In this document: positions 9,112 through 17,152 of the stretch, piece by piece
How positions within the stretch are numbered: the first letter of the stretch is position 1
Layout of the letters: the number at the start of each line of letters is the position of its first letter
NCBI GenBank assembly: GCA_040218145.1
Contig: JAVJQK010000082.1
Span: 62,001 to 126,000 of the forward strand
Length of the DNA: 64,000 nucleotides
Direction: 5' to 3'
DNA from: Sandaracinaceae bacterium
GTDB lineage: Bacteria; Myxococcota_A; Polyangia; Polyangiales; Sandaracinaceae
Position numbers and translations under genes: made by a program
The notes under the pieces: model-generated
Told to the model about the DNA's origin: nothing
Database searches by the model: none
The model's input: only the letters and a program-made list of their open reading frames with translations

Positions 9112-10053
9112 TCAGCGCCTCGGCAAGAGGATCGCGGGCGCGGGACGTCGCCGCCGGAAGCGCGCTCCGACCCAGCGCCACGCCCGGCGGATCCAGCTCG
9201 GCCGTCGCCGCGGGATGCGGTCGACCGCGACCCGGACGCGCTGGCGCGAGCTCGTGTGCGCCTCGAGGTCCCGCGCCACGTCGCGGGTGCGCTCGAGCTG
9301 CGGGAAGTGGCCCACGCCGGGGTAGAGCCGGAGCGCCAGGCCATCGAGCCAGCGCGAGGCCCCGTGCGCCTGCGTCACCGGCAAGATCGGGTCGGCGTCG
9401 CCCCAGAGCATCGCGGTGGGAGGCAAGCTCTCGAGCTCGTGCGCGCGCTCCGCGATCATGCGCGTCTGCCCGCCGAGATCGATGACCGCCCTCGCGGTGT
9501 GCACCAGCGCGCGGGCGCTGCCCGGCTTGCTCGCGAGCCACCCCGCGTGCGCCGCCTCGGCGCGGCTGAGCGGCGTGCTCGGCATCGTGGTGTGGAAGAG
9601 GCGCATGCCGAAGCCGAGGAAAGGCTGGATCACGCGATCGGCCCCCGGGAGCGTCAACAGCTTGAGGGCCAGGCCCGCCTCGGGGCCGTGCCCGCCGGGC
9701 GCGATCAAGGTCATCGTCGACACCCGCTCGCCGCGCGACAGCAAGAGGAGCTGCGCGAGCGCGCCGCCGAACGAGTGGCCCACGAGGTCGACGTCCTCGA
9801 GGCCCAGCCCGTCCCACCAGTCGCCCAGCACGTCGCCGTACCACTCCGGGGTGTAGGCCGCCTCGGGGCGGCCGCTCAGCCCGTGCCCCGGGAGATCGAC
9901 GAGCAGCAGCCGGCGCCGCGGGAACGCGCGCGCGAGCGGAAGCCAGCTCAGGTGCGAGTCGGCCATGCCGTGGAGAAAGACCATCGGCCGGCCCCGCCCG
10001 TGCTCCCGCCAGTGCAGCTCGGTGCCGCGCGTCGTGATCCATCGCGATTCCAT
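9112..10053 (-). CDS. Alpha/beta-fold hydrolase
   Basis: A 313-residue hydrolase with no signal peptide. It shows the oxyanion HG (VFLHGMADS), the nucleophile elbow GHSFGG (Ser near residue 92), an acidic residue in GDADPI and the catalytic His in GVGHFPQLE, all in canonical order. A cap domain of about 80 residues lies between strands 6 and 7. The last 40 residues are strongly basic (RRRPSWIRRAWRW, RFRRRR), which is unusual and may bind membrane or nucleic acid. The substrate cannot be read from the sequence. The ATG directly abuts a near-perfect inverted repeat that also fills the gap to the upstream HAD gene, so the gene is probably repressor controlled. Confidence 0.85.
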   Translation of the reverse strand: MESRWITTRGTELHWREHGRGRPMVFLHGMADSHLSWLPLARAFPRRRLLLVDLPGHGLSGRPEAAYTPEWYGDVLGDWWDGLGLEDVDLVGHSFGGALAQLLLLSRGERVSTMTLIAPGGHGPEAGLALKLLTLPGADRVIQPFLGFGMRLFHTTMPSTPLSRAEAAHAGWLASKPGSARALVHTARAVIDLGGQTRMIAERAHELESLPPTAMLWGDADPILPVTQAHGASRWLDGLALRLYPGVGHFPQLERTRDVARDLEAHTSSRQRVRVAVDRIPRRRPSWIRRAWRWVGARFRRRRPAPAILLPRR

Positions 10054-10080
10054 GTCACACAGCGTGATACGCCGTGTGAC
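10054..10080. promoter_or_regulatory. Inverted repeat abutting hydrolase start codon (candidate operator)
   Basis: The arms are GTCACACAGCGT and ACGCCGTGTGAC around GAT, complementary at 11 of 12 positions. The repeat ends on the base next to the hydrolase ATG. On the coding strand a TTGACT element, overlapping the HAD stop codon, lies just upstream. No Shine-Dalgarno sequence is visible, because the palindrome occupies that position. This could be a TetR-type operator over a near-leaderless promoter, or an RNA hairpin that blocks initiation. Confidence 0.55.
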
Positions 10081-10084
10081 AAAG

Positions 10085-10726
10085 TCAAGCTCCGCCCCCG
10101 AGGAGGGCCAAGATGTCCTCCGGGTGGCTCACGAGGTGGTCCGCCCCGGCGAGCTCCGCCGGCCGCCGCATGCCCCACCTCACGCCCACCGCCACCATGC
10201 CCGCCGCGTGCGCAGTGCGGAGGTCCACGCGCGTGTCTCCCACGAAGAGGATCTCCGCCGGGGGGAGGGCGAGCCGCTCCGCCAGCTCGAGGGCGGCCGC
10301 CGGGTCCGGCTTGCGTCGCACCGAGGGGCGCTGGCCGAGCACCTCCACGAACGGGTGGTGACCGAAGAGGGCCTCGACCACGCGTCGCGTCATCGGGTGC
10401 GGCTTGTTGGAGAGGACCGCGGTCGGGGTCGAGCGCGCCGCGAGCGCGTCGAGCAGCGCGTGCACCCCCTCGAACGCGCGCGTGTGCACGACGAGCGCGT
10501 CGTCGTAGGCGGCGCGGAATCGCTCGAGCGCCTCCTCCTCGAGGTGCGCCCGGTCGCCGAGCGCGCCCCGGACCAGCATGCGCGCGCCGTGGCCGACGTG
10601 TCGCTCCACCGCGGCCCGATCCAGGGCTTCGAGCCCGAGCTCCCCGAACGCCCTCGCGAGGGCGGCCGTGATGTCGTCGAGGCTGTCGACGAGGGTTCCG
10701 TCCAGATCGAAGATGACGCCGCGCAT
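10085..10726 (-). CDS. HAD-family phosphatase, phosphoglycolate-phosphatase type
   Basis: A 213-residue HAD hydrolase of the Gph/PgmB kind. Motif I is FDLDGTLVDS (nucleophile and acid Asp at residues 7 and 9), motif II is LSNKPH, motif III is the Lys of RKPDP, and motif IV is GDTRVD. The helical cap sits between motifs I and II, as in subfamily I phosphatases. These enzymes remove phosphate from small molecules such as 2-phosphoglycolate or sugar phosphates; the exact substrate is not predictable here. The length is normal for Gph. The gene is followed, after a short palindrome, by the alpha/beta hydrolase on the same strand and is divergent from the MpaB-family gene. Confidence 0.85.
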   Translation of the reverse strand: MRGVIFDLDGTLVDSLDDITAALARAFGELGLEALDRAAVERHVGHGARMLVRGALGDRAHLEEEALERFRAAYDDALVVHTRAFEGVHALLDALAARSTPTAVLSNKPHPMTRRVVEALFGHHPFVEVLGQRPSVRRKPDPAAALELAERLALPPAEILFVGDTRVDLRTAHAAGMVAVGVRWGMRRPAELAGADHLVSHPEDILALLGGGA

Positions 10727-10755
10727 GGCTCCAATCTACTCGCTATCCTGAAGCC

Positions 10756-11703
10756 GTGACCGTCTCGGCCGACGACCTCGAGCGGCACCTCGCGAAGCTC
10801 TCGGGGCGCATCCAGAATCGACGCGCGGGCATCTACGGCCCGGGCACGCTCTCGTGGGAGATCAACCGCGAGGGGGCGGTGATGCTCGGCGGCGGCGCGG
10901 CCGCGCTGCTGCAGCTCGCGCACCCGTTCGTGGCCCACGCGGTCGATCAGCACAGCGACACCCGGAGCGACCCGGCGGGGCGCTTCCAGCGCACCTTCGA
11001 GCACGTCTTCGCGATGGTCTTCGGCGACCTCGATCACGCCCTCGTCTCCGCGCGCCGCGTGCACGCGCTCCACCGCACGATCCGCGGCCGCATCACCGAG
11101 GACGTCGGTCGCTTTCGCCGGGGTGACCGCTACGAGGCGAACGACGAGCGCGCGCTCCTCTGGGTGCACGCCACCCTCGTCGACACCGCGCTCCGCGTGT
11201 ACGAGCACCTGGTCACGCCGCTCCACCCGCACGAGCGCAACGCGTACTACGCGGAGTCGAAGCTCTTCGCCTACCTCTTCGGCATCCCCGACTCGGTGCT
11301 GCCCGACAGCTGGGAGGCGTTCGAGCGCTACTACGCGGACGAGATCGCCTCGGACACGATCGCGGTCGGCGAGCCGGCGAGGCAGATGCGCCGCTTCCTG
11401 TTCACCGCGCCGAGCCCCGCGCTCTCGCCGCTGATGCGATGGTACGAGGCCTTCACCGCGGGCCTCCTCCCTCGGAAGCTGCGCGCGCAGCTGGGCTTCT
11501 CCTGGGGACCGATCGACCGCGCGCTCTTCGCCCGCTCCGTCCCCATCCTGCGCGCCGCCTACCGCGTGACGCCGAGCCGCTTCAAGCGCTTCCCGGCCTA
11601 CACCGAGGCCGAGCGTCGCCTCGCCGGTCAACCTCCCCACGACCTCGTCGGCCGCTCCATCGAGCGCCTCGCGCTCGGCCTCCTGTCGACGCGGCGGGCC
11701 TGA
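10756..11703 (+). CDS. Oxygenase MpaB/Lcp family (DUF2236) protein
   Basis: A 315-residue cytoplasmic protein starting at GTG. It matches the DUF2236 family, which includes the rubber oxygenase Lcp and the fungal MpaB oxygenase. Visible hallmarks are WEINREGAVMLGGGAAALLQLAHPFVAHAV near the N-terminus and WVHATLVDTAL in the middle, with several His residues (AHPFVAH, LDHALVSARRVH) that could supply heme ligands. Family members are b-type heme proteins that oxidatively cleave or oxidise hydrophobic substrates. The role here is unknown. The gene is divergent from the HAD phosphatase and convergent with the fructosamine kinase gene, with 6 bp between stops. Confidence 0.82.
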   Translation: MTVSADDLERHLAKLSGRIQNRRAGIYGPGTLSWEINREGAVMLGGGAAALLQLAHPFVAHAVDQHSDTRSDPAGRFQRTFEHVFAMVFGDLDHALVSARRVHALHRTIRGRITEDVGRFRRGDRYEANDERALLWVHATLVDTALRVYEHLVTPLHPHERNAYYAESKLFAYLFGIPDSVLPDSWEAFERYYADEIASDTIAVGEPARQMRRFLFTAPSPALSPLMRWYEAFTAGLLPRKLRAQLGFSWGPIDRALFARSVPILRAAYRVTPSRFKRFPAYTEAERRLAGQPPHDLVGRSIERLALGLLSTRRA

Positions 11704-11709
11704 GCGAGA

Positions 11710-12561
11710 TCAGACCAGCGCGGCGAGGGCGCGCTCGACCGAGGAGACGTAGCCGCCGCCGAAGAGGTTCACGTGCACCATCAGCGGGTAGAGCTGGTAG
11801 AGCGGCACGCGCGCGTCGGCGCCCGGGGAGAGCGGCGAGGCCTCCTCGTACGCCGCGAACACCGTGGGCGAGAACCCGCCGAAGAGACGCATCATCGCGA
11901 GATCGACCTCCCGGTGGCCGCCGTAGACCGCGGGGTCGATGAGGACGGGCGCGCCCGCGTCGTCCGTGAAGCAGTTCCCGCCCCAGAGATCGCCGTGCAG
12001 CCGCGCCGGCGGCTCGGGCTCGCCGACGAGCTCCTCGAGCTGCGCGAAGAGCCGCGCGAAGCCGTCCCGCATCGCGCGGCTGACGAGCCCGCGATCGGCC
12101 GCGCGCGCGAGCTGCGGCTCGAGGCGGCGGGCCCGGTAGAACGTCGCCCAGTCGGGCTCGCGCCGGTTGTCCTGCGGGAGATCGCCGATGAAGTTGTCGC
12201 TCGGGCCGCCGAAGCCGTCCGCGCCCGCGGCGTGGATCGCGGCCAGGCCCCGCCCGAGGCGCGCGTCGTGATCGGGCGCGGCGCGACCGGGGGAGAGGAG
12301 CTCGAGCACGAGCACGTCCTCGCTCACCGCGAGCACCTCGGGGACCCGGAGCGCGCCCGGCTCGCGCAGCCAGTCGAGCCCCTCGGCCTCGCGCGGGAAC
12401 ATCGTCGGCGCGGCCCCGGGGTGCGTCTTGGCGAAGGCGCGTCGCCCGTCCGAGAAGGTCAGCGCCCACGCCTCGTTGATGTCCCCGCCGCCCACCGCGC
12501 GGACGTCCTCGATCTCGGCGCCGAGCACCTCGGCCACGAAGGCGCGCACCGGCGCCCGCAT
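11710..12561 (-). CDS. Fructosamine/ribulosamine 3-kinase
   Basis: A 283-residue kinase of the fructosamine-kinase family. It has GGGDINEAWAL near residue 24 (nucleotide loop), AFAKTHPGA (catalytic-site Lys), ARLHGDLWGGNCF (the HGDLWxGN catalytic loop) and VLIDPAVYGGHREVDLAMMRLFGGF (metal-binding Asp and the diagnostic YYGHREADLAM-like motif). Family members phosphorylate ketoamine adducts on proteins so that they become unstable and fall off (deglycation). The ATG overlaps the LMW phosphatase stop by one base (TGATG). This gene pair recurs in bacteria and has been linked to removal of ribulosamine-type adducts, so the two products probably act in sequence. Confidence 0.88.
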   Translation of the reverse strand: MRAPVRAFVAEVLGAEIEDVRAVGGGDINEAWALTFSDGRRAFAKTHPGAAPTMFPREAEGLDWLREPGALRVPEVLAVSEDVLVLELLSPGRAAPDHDARLGRGLAAIHAAGADGFGGPSDNFIGDLPQDNRREPDWATFYRARRLEPQLARAADRGLVSRAMRDGFARLFAQLEELVGEPEPPARLHGDLWGGNCFTDDAGAPVLIDPAVYGGHREVDLAMMRLFGGFSPTVFAAYEEASPLSPGADARVPLYQLYPLMVHVNLFGGGYVSSVERALAALV

Positions 12562-13043
12562 CAGATCGCGTGCTCGCGGCGAAGCTGCGCGAGGAGGCCC
12601 TTCGCCGCCGCCTCGCAGATGTCGTAGACGAGGCCGAAGCCGCCCTCGTAGTAGGGATCCGGCACCGACTGTCCCGTGTCTCCGTCGGCGTCGAAGTCGC
12701 GGAAGAGGTGCACCTTCTCCCGGTCCGCGTCGCTGCGCGCGAGGGCGAGCACGTTGTCCCGGTTGCTGGTGTCCATCACGACCACGTAGTCGAAGCGGTC
12801 GAAGTCGGCCGCCTTCCACTGGCGCGCGACCGAGCGGATCTCGATGCCGCGGGCCTCGGCCGCCGCGCGCGTGTCCGGATGCGCGCGCTCGCCGACGTGC
12901 CAGCTCCCGGTGCCCGCGCTGTCGACCGCGAAGCGCGCGGCCACGCCCTCGCGCTCGATCAGATCGAGGAAGACCGCCTCCGCGGTGGGGGAGCGGCAGA
13001 TGTTGCCGAGGCACACGAAGCAGACACGGATCGGGTCGGACAT
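12561..13043 (-). CDS. Low-molecular-weight protein-tyrosine phosphatase
   Basis: A 160-residue enzyme with the LMW-PTP signature VCFVCLGNICRSPTAEAVF (nucleophilic Cys of CLGNICRS, residues about 11-18) and the general-acid loop DPYYEGG near residue 131. The length and fold order are typical. Eukaryotic LMW-PTP-A and bacterial relatives such as YfkJ can dephosphorylate ribulosamine 5-phosphates. The translationally coupled fructosamine-kinase homologue downstream favours that deglycation role over tyrosine-phosphate signalling. Signalling remains possible, because the genome also carries many kinases. Confidence 0.9.
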   Translation of the reverse strand: MSDPIRVCFVCLGNICRSPTAEAVFLDLIEREGVAARFAVDSAGTGSWHVGERAHPDTRAAAEARGIEIRSVARQWKAADFDRFDYVVVMDTSNRDNVLALARSDADREKVHLFRDFDADGDTGQSVPDPYYEGGFGLVYDICEAAAKGLLAQLRREHAI

Positions 13044-13070
13044 GTCACCTGCTCAATCGGTTACGAGCGC

Positions 13071-14579
13071 TCAGTCGGTCACGAGAACCCTGGAGCCCTG
13101 GAAGCCGGCCCCGCGCTCGGTCGAGACGCCGTGCCAGCCCTCGGGGACCTCCGGCCAGGTGTGCTCGAACACCCGGCGCGCGTCGCGGGGCGCGAGGTTC
13201 ACGCAGCCGTGGCTGCGCTGGAGGCCGAAGCGCGAGTGCCAGAAGGCGCCGTGCAGCGCGAAGCTGCCCTCGAAGTACTGCGTCCACGGCACGTCGTCGA
13301 TCCGGTAGGAGTCGTCGCCCGCGTCGGGGCCGAGGTTGGCCATGGTGTCGGAGACGAACTTGCGACGGATCCGGAACTCGCCCCGCGGCGTGTCGTGGCC
13401 GTCGAGCCCGCTCGAGACGAGCGTCGCGTAGATCGGCTGGTTGCCGCGGTAGAGCACGAGGGTCTGCTCGCCGATGTCGACGTGCACCCAGGGCTCGCCG
13501 GCCGCGACGCCGCGTGGCGGGTCGATGCGCTCGGCCACGCCCGCGAACCAGGCCCGCAGATAGCGCGGCTCTCCGTCGGGCCCCTCGAGCACGTGGTAGA
13601 CGCGGTCCCCGATCCGCTCGCGCCTGAGCCACGGCAACCTCGCCTGACGCTCCCAGGCCTCCATCGACTCGTCGTCGGTGAAGCGCGTGGTGCCGTCCTC
13701 GCGCTCCACACGCCGGAGCGGACGGGCGGTGCGCACGGCGAACGCGAGCGGCAGCTGCGTCCCCTCGTCGAGCTCGACGCCCGCGAAGTCGCTGCCCGTC
13801 GTCTCGAGCAGCTGCGCCTCCTTGATGTAGCTGCCGCGCACCGTGCGCGCGAAGCGCCGCTGCGAGCGGACCTCGGTCCCGTTGCTCGCGACGTAGAAGC
13901 TGCGGTGCAGGTAGCGAGCGACGACCGAAGGCATCCGGGGCTCTCCCGCGAGCCGTCCGTCGCGCAGCAGCTCCGCGCGCCGCTCCTGACCGTCGTTGAG
14001 GAGCTCCGCGTAGCGGCGCCCATGCGCGGTGGCGTCCCGCTGATCGTCGCGCGACGGCAGCTGGTGGTACTCGGGCACCTGCGGCTCGCGCACCATCATG
14101 TAGCGGTAGGGCAGCGGCGCGTCGGTGTCGGCGGCGCTCTCCCCCGCGGCGCCGTCCGGCGGCGTCTCCGCCACGTCCACACCCTGGCCCGCGCAGGTCC
14201 AGCCGCGCGGGTAGAGCTCGTAGAACCCGGTGTTGCAGCGCGGCGTCTGCACGCGCGCCGACTTCAGGCGCACCCGACCGCCGAGGCGGAGCCAGCCGAT
14301 CACCTGCGACTCCGGATCGGCCTCGGCGCGCACGGGGATCTGCGCCGCGGTCACCAGGCCGTGCATCGGGAAGTCCCGGTCGAGCATCGCGCGGTGCGCG
14401 GCGCGGCGGCGCTCCTCGAGTGCCTCGTCGGTCTCGCCGGGGGCGCGCTCGATCTCCGGGATCGGGGAGATCGTCTCCTCGGGCGCGGATTCTTCGGCTC
14501 CGAAGAAGGTGGACAGACCGACGGCCCCTCCGATCGAGAGGAGCGCCAGGCCGGGGATGATGAGGGTGCTGCGCTTCAT
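13071..14579 (-). CDS. L,D-transpeptidase (YkuD) with SH3-like N-terminal region
   Basis: A 502-residue exported protein. An N-terminal hydrophobic segment (LIIPGLALLSIGGAVGL) acts as signal or anchor. An SH3b-like region follows at about 75-140 (IPVRAEADPESQVIGWL), and the YkuD catalytic domain is at about 365-490. The active site reads HGAFWHSRFG then RSHGCVNLAPRDA, with the catalytic Cys in SHGCVN. Such enzymes make 3-3 cross-links in peptidoglycan or attach proteins to it. The ATG at 14579 is preferred because it puts the basic MKRS directly before the hydrophobic core; an in-frame GTG at 14591 adds four residues. It is about twice the length of minimal YkuD enzymes, with an uncharacterised middle region. 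Confidence 0.87.
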   Translation of the reverse strand: MKRSTLIIPGLALLSIGGAVGLSTFFGAEESAPEETISPIPEIERAPGETDEALEERRRAAHRAMLDRDFPMHGLVTAAQIPVRAEADPESQVIGWLRLGGRVRLKSARVQTPRCNTGFYELYPRGWTCAGQGVDVAETPPDGAAGESAADTDAPLPYRYMMVREPQVPEYHQLPSRDDQRDATAHGRRYAELLNDGQERRAELLRDGRLAGEPRMPSVVARYLHRSFYVASNGTEVRSQRRFARTVRGSYIKEAQLLETTGSDFAGVELDEGTQLPLAFAVRTARPLRRVEREDGTTRFTDDESMEAWERQARLPWLRRERIGDRVYHVLEGPDGEPRYLRAWFAGVAERIDPPRGVAAGEPWVHVDIGEQTLVLYRGNQPIYATLVSSGLDGHDTPRGEFRIRRKFVSDTMANLGPDAGDDSYRIDDVPWTQYFEGSFALHGAFWHSRFGLQRSHGCVNLAPRDARRVFEHTWPEVPEGWHGVSTERGAGFQGSRVLVTD

Positions 14580-14642
14580 GGATCCGCTCACGCGCGAACG
14601 GAAGTTGTACCCCGGGGACCGCGTCCCGCAACGGATTCGGGG

Positions 14643-14672
14643 TTGACCCAGCCGCGCGCCTTCGGAGATAGA
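14643..14672 (+). promoter_or_regulatory. Possible sigma70-type promoter
   Basis: TTGACC and GATAGA are separated by 18 bp in the divergent gap between the L,D-transpeptidase and PIN-like genes. The predicted transcript would start just ahead of the GGAGG ribosome site. The match is modest, and promoter consensus in this lineage is loose. Confidence 0.25.
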
Positions 14673-14692
14673 GGGGGTGGAGGTCGAACGAC

Positions 14693-15130
14693 GTGAACAT
14701 CCTGCTGGGTCCGGACGTGTACGTGAACGCCTCGGTCGCGGGGGCCGGGACTGCGCCAGAGCAGGTGGCCAACCGCGTGCTGGGCAACCAGAAGTCCCGC
14801 AGCAAGACCACCGAGTGGATCCTCGCGCGGACGCGCGGGATGCTCGAGGCGCACCCGAACTTCGTGAACGACAACCTCGAGCCGCACATGGCGCGCATCC
14901 GCGAGCTGGTCGACGTGGTCGAGCTGGAGGCGGAGCTCGAGGTCGACGACTGGAAGGGCGCGCTCTTCGAGAGCGCCAAGGCCGCAGACGTGACGCGCGT
15001 GGTGACCGATCACCCCGATCTCGCGGACAAGGACGAGATCGATGGGATCGAGTTCCTCTCGACCGACGCCTGGCTCATCGAGCAGCAGACCCCGCCCCCG
15101 CCTCCGCCTGGCGCCGCGAAGAAGGCCTGA
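14693..15130 (+). CDS. Divergent PIN-like domain protein
   Basis: A 145-residue protein starting at GTG, with GGAGG at 14679-14683 and nine bases of spacing. The N-terminus (NILLGPDVYVNASV) and C-terminal part (TRVVTDHPDL, DGIEFLSTDAWL) follow the pattern of the PIN_3/COG1569 nuclease-toxin family, in which an early Asp and a late T-x-D hold the metal. Here the usual first Asp position is Gly, with an Asp two residues later, so catalysis is uncertain. The C-terminus is an unstructured proline run ending in GAAKKA. No antitoxin-like gene is adjacent. The PIN assignment is by pattern only and could be wrong. Confidence 0.6.
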   Translation: MNILLGPDVYVNASVAGAGTAPEQVANRVLGNQKSRSKTTEWILARTRGMLEAHPNFVNDNLEPHMARIRELVDVVELEAELEVDDWKGALFESAKAADVTRVVTDHPDLADKDEIDGIEFLSTDAWLIEQQTPPPPPPGAAKKA

Positions 15131-15158
15131 AGTCCACGCGCTCTCGTAGGGCTGTGCT

Positions 15159-16088
15159 ATGAGCCTAGGGACGGGTCTGGGTGGCCAGGAGGCCGCCCGC
15201 CCGTCCTCGACAGCGGCACCCATCCGCGAGCGGCACGTGAACCGTCAGAGCCTTCCCTCAGCGAGCATCGACTCGGGCGAAGAGGTCTTCACCCTCGAGG
15301 TGCCGGCGGTGAACGAGACGGCCGTGCTGGTCGAGGTCCCCCACGCGGGGCTGGCCGTACCGGACGCGGTCCGGCCGCAAGTCGCCGTGACGCGCGAGGT
15401 CGTGCTTCGCGACAGCGACATCTACGTCGACAAGCTCTACGCGCGCTCGGCGGATCTGGGCGCCTCGTACCTCGCGGCGAAGGTCTCGCGCTACGTCGTC
15501 GACCTCAACCGAGCCCCGGACGACGTCGATCCCCAGACGGTGCCCGACCACCCGGACCCCCGGGGCGTGCAGCCGCGCGGCGTGGTCTGGAGGGTCACCA
15601 CCGACGGCCGCCCCGCGCTGCGCGAGCCGCTGACCTACGCCGCGCTCGAGCGCCGGCTGAGCCTCTTCCACGCGCCCTATCACCGCGCGCTCGTCGAGCA
15701 GCTCGAGCGCAAGCGGGAGCGCTTCGGCGACGCCATCCTCCTCGCGGCCCACTCGATGCCTTCGGTCTCGCGCGCCGGGCGCAATCACTCACCGCGCGCC
15801 GACGTCGTGCCCGGCACCCGCGGCCGCACCACCGCGGACGCGCGCATCATCGAGTGCGTCGACGCGCACTTCCGCGCCGCGGGCCTGAGCGTGCGCCACG
15901 ACGACCCCTATCGAGGCGGCTGGTCGACCGCCCACTACGGCCGCCCGAGCGAGCGCTGGCACGCCGTGCAGATCGAGCTGAACCGCGCCCTCTACGTCGA
16001 CGAGGCGACCAGCCGCCCCAAGGACGGGGACTTCGAGAAGCTGGCCGAGATCTGCCACGCGCTCGTCGCCGAGCTGGGCAAGCTCTGA
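15159..16088 (+). CDS. N-formylglutamate amidohydrolase family protein
   Basis: A 309-residue member of the N-formylglutamate amidohydrolase family. The conserved core begins near residue 53 (VLVEVPHAGLAVPD) and continues with RDSDIYVDKLY, VVDLNRAPDDVD, AAHSMPS, NDPYRGGW-like DDPYRGGWSTAHYG and VQIELNRALYVDE. The family hydrolyses N-formyl-L-glutamate in histidine degradation, but many paralogues act on other amides. No hut genes are nearby, so the substrate is open. The first roughly 45 residues before the core are not conserved; a GTG at 15238 would remove 26 of them. The gene converges with the next gene at a 12-bp gap. Confidence 0.82.
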   Translation: MSLGTGLGGQEAARPSSTAAPIRERHVNRQSLPSASIDSGEEVFTLEVPAVNETAVLVEVPHAGLAVPDAVRPQVAVTREVVLRDSDIYVDKLYARSADLGASYLAAKVSRYVVDLNRAPDDVDPQTVPDHPDPRGVQPRGVVWRVTTDGRPALREPLTYAALERRLSLFHAPYHRALVEQLERKRERFGDAILLAAHSMPSVSRAGRNHSPRADVVPGTRGRTTADARIIECVDAHFRAAGLSVRHDDPYRGGWSTAHYGRPSERWHAVQIELNRALYVDEATSRPKDGDFEKLAEICHALVAELGKL

Positions 16089-16100
16089 CAGCGGCTGGCT

Positions 16101-16382
16101 CTAGCGCGCGACCGGGGCTTCGAGCGCGACCGGGTCACCGGAGCGGATCTCGAGGCGGTAGCGGCTGTTGGCCGTCTGGAGGTAGTAGACGTCGCGGCTG
16201 CCGGCCTCGCCTTCGGTCTTCGCGCAGAGGCGAAGGATCCGCTTGACCGGGGTCGTGACGTACTCGTGCAGGCCGTCGGGAAACTCGATCACCAGGACAG
16301 ACCCCTTGCGGGGCGCCCGGAGGAGCCTGCCGACCACAGCGCGGCCCGGCTTCCGACCGACCTTGCGCAGAACGACCTCCAC
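16101..16382 (-). CDS. Small hypothetical protein
   Basis: A 93-residue protein if translation starts at the GTG at 16382 (reads VEVVLRKVGRKPGR). The coding frame stays open further upstream, but the added sequence would overlap the thymidine kinase leader and is compositionally poor. It has alternating hydrophobic and basic residues suggestive of a small beta-barrel (GRLLRAPRKGSVLVIEFPDGLHEYVTTPVKRI). There is no signal peptide and no family that I recognise. The start is uncertain. Confidence 0.55.
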   Translation of the reverse strand: MEVVLRKVGRKPGRAVVGRLLRAPRKGSVLVIEFPDGLHEYVTTPVKRILRLCAKTEGEAGSRDVYYLQTANSRYRLEIRSGDPVALEAPVAR

Positions 16383-16549
16383 GGGATCCAAGCTAGCACA
16401 CCCCGCCCATGGGGCAAAAGGGCGTTGTGCGATGGACGGGGCCCGTCCCAGACGGTATGTGGGCGGGGGTCTCGCGGCCCGGGTCGTGGCGACCTGAGCA
16501 GCTCCGGGCAAGCCTCGGAAACGACGCGAGAATTCCGCCGGAGTCATCG

Positions 16550-17152
16550 ATGCACGTGATGCACGCGGAGGTGGGCTGGATCGAGGTGATCGTGGGCCCG
16601 ATGTTCAGCGGCAAGAGCGAAGAGCTCATCCGCAGGCTGCGAAGAGCCCAGATCGCGCGCCAGCCGCTGCAGGTCTTCAAGCCCGTGATCGACGACCGCT
16701 ACCACGCGTCGCGCATCGTCAGTCACTCGGAGGCCAGCATCGAGGCGATCCCCGTCAAGGACGCGCGCGAGCTGGCGGAGCGGGTGCGTCGCGACACGCG
16801 CGTGGTGGGCATCGACGAGGCCCAGTTCTTCGACGACGCCATCGTCGACGTGGCGCAACGCCTCGCGAACCAGGGCCTGCGCGTGGTGATGGCCGGCCTC
16901 GATCAGGACTACACGGGCAAGCCGTTCGCGCCCATGCCGACGCTGATGGCGGTGGCCGAGTACGTCACGAAGTCCCTCGCGATCTGCACCCGCTGTGGCT
17001 CGCCCGCGAGCCGCTCGCAGCGCCTCGTCCCGGCCGGGGCCCAGGTGCTCGTCGGCGCCACCGAGGCGTACGAGGCGCGCTGCCGCGCCTGCCACTCCCC
17101 GCGGGCCGAGAACACCACCCGAGACCTGTTCGCGGAGCGCGACGAGCCGTGA
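16550..17152 (+). CDS. tdk: Thymidine kinase
   Basis: A 200-residue type II thymidine kinase. It has the P-loop [17 protein letters not shown] (residues about 15-31), the Walker B motif DEAQFF, the lid and thymidine-binding region ([12 protein letters not shown]), and a structural zinc site formed by CTRCG and CRACH. It transfers phosphate from ATP to thymidine in pyrimidine salvage and acts as a tetramer in known homologues. The ATG at 16550 is chosen because GGAG lies six bases upstream at 16540-16543; the frame is open further upstream without supporting sequence. Its stop codon overlaps the next gene in GTGA. Confidence 0.93.
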   Translation: MHVMHAEVGWIEVIVGPMFSGKSEELIRRLRRAQIARQPLQVFKPVIDDRYHASRIVSHSEASIEAIPVKDARELAERVRRDTRVVGIDEAQFFDDAIVDVAQRLANQGLRVVMAGLDQDYTGKPFAPMPTLMAVAEYVTKSLAICTRCGSPASRSQRLVPAGAQVLVGATEAYEARCRACHSPRAENTTRDLFAERDEP

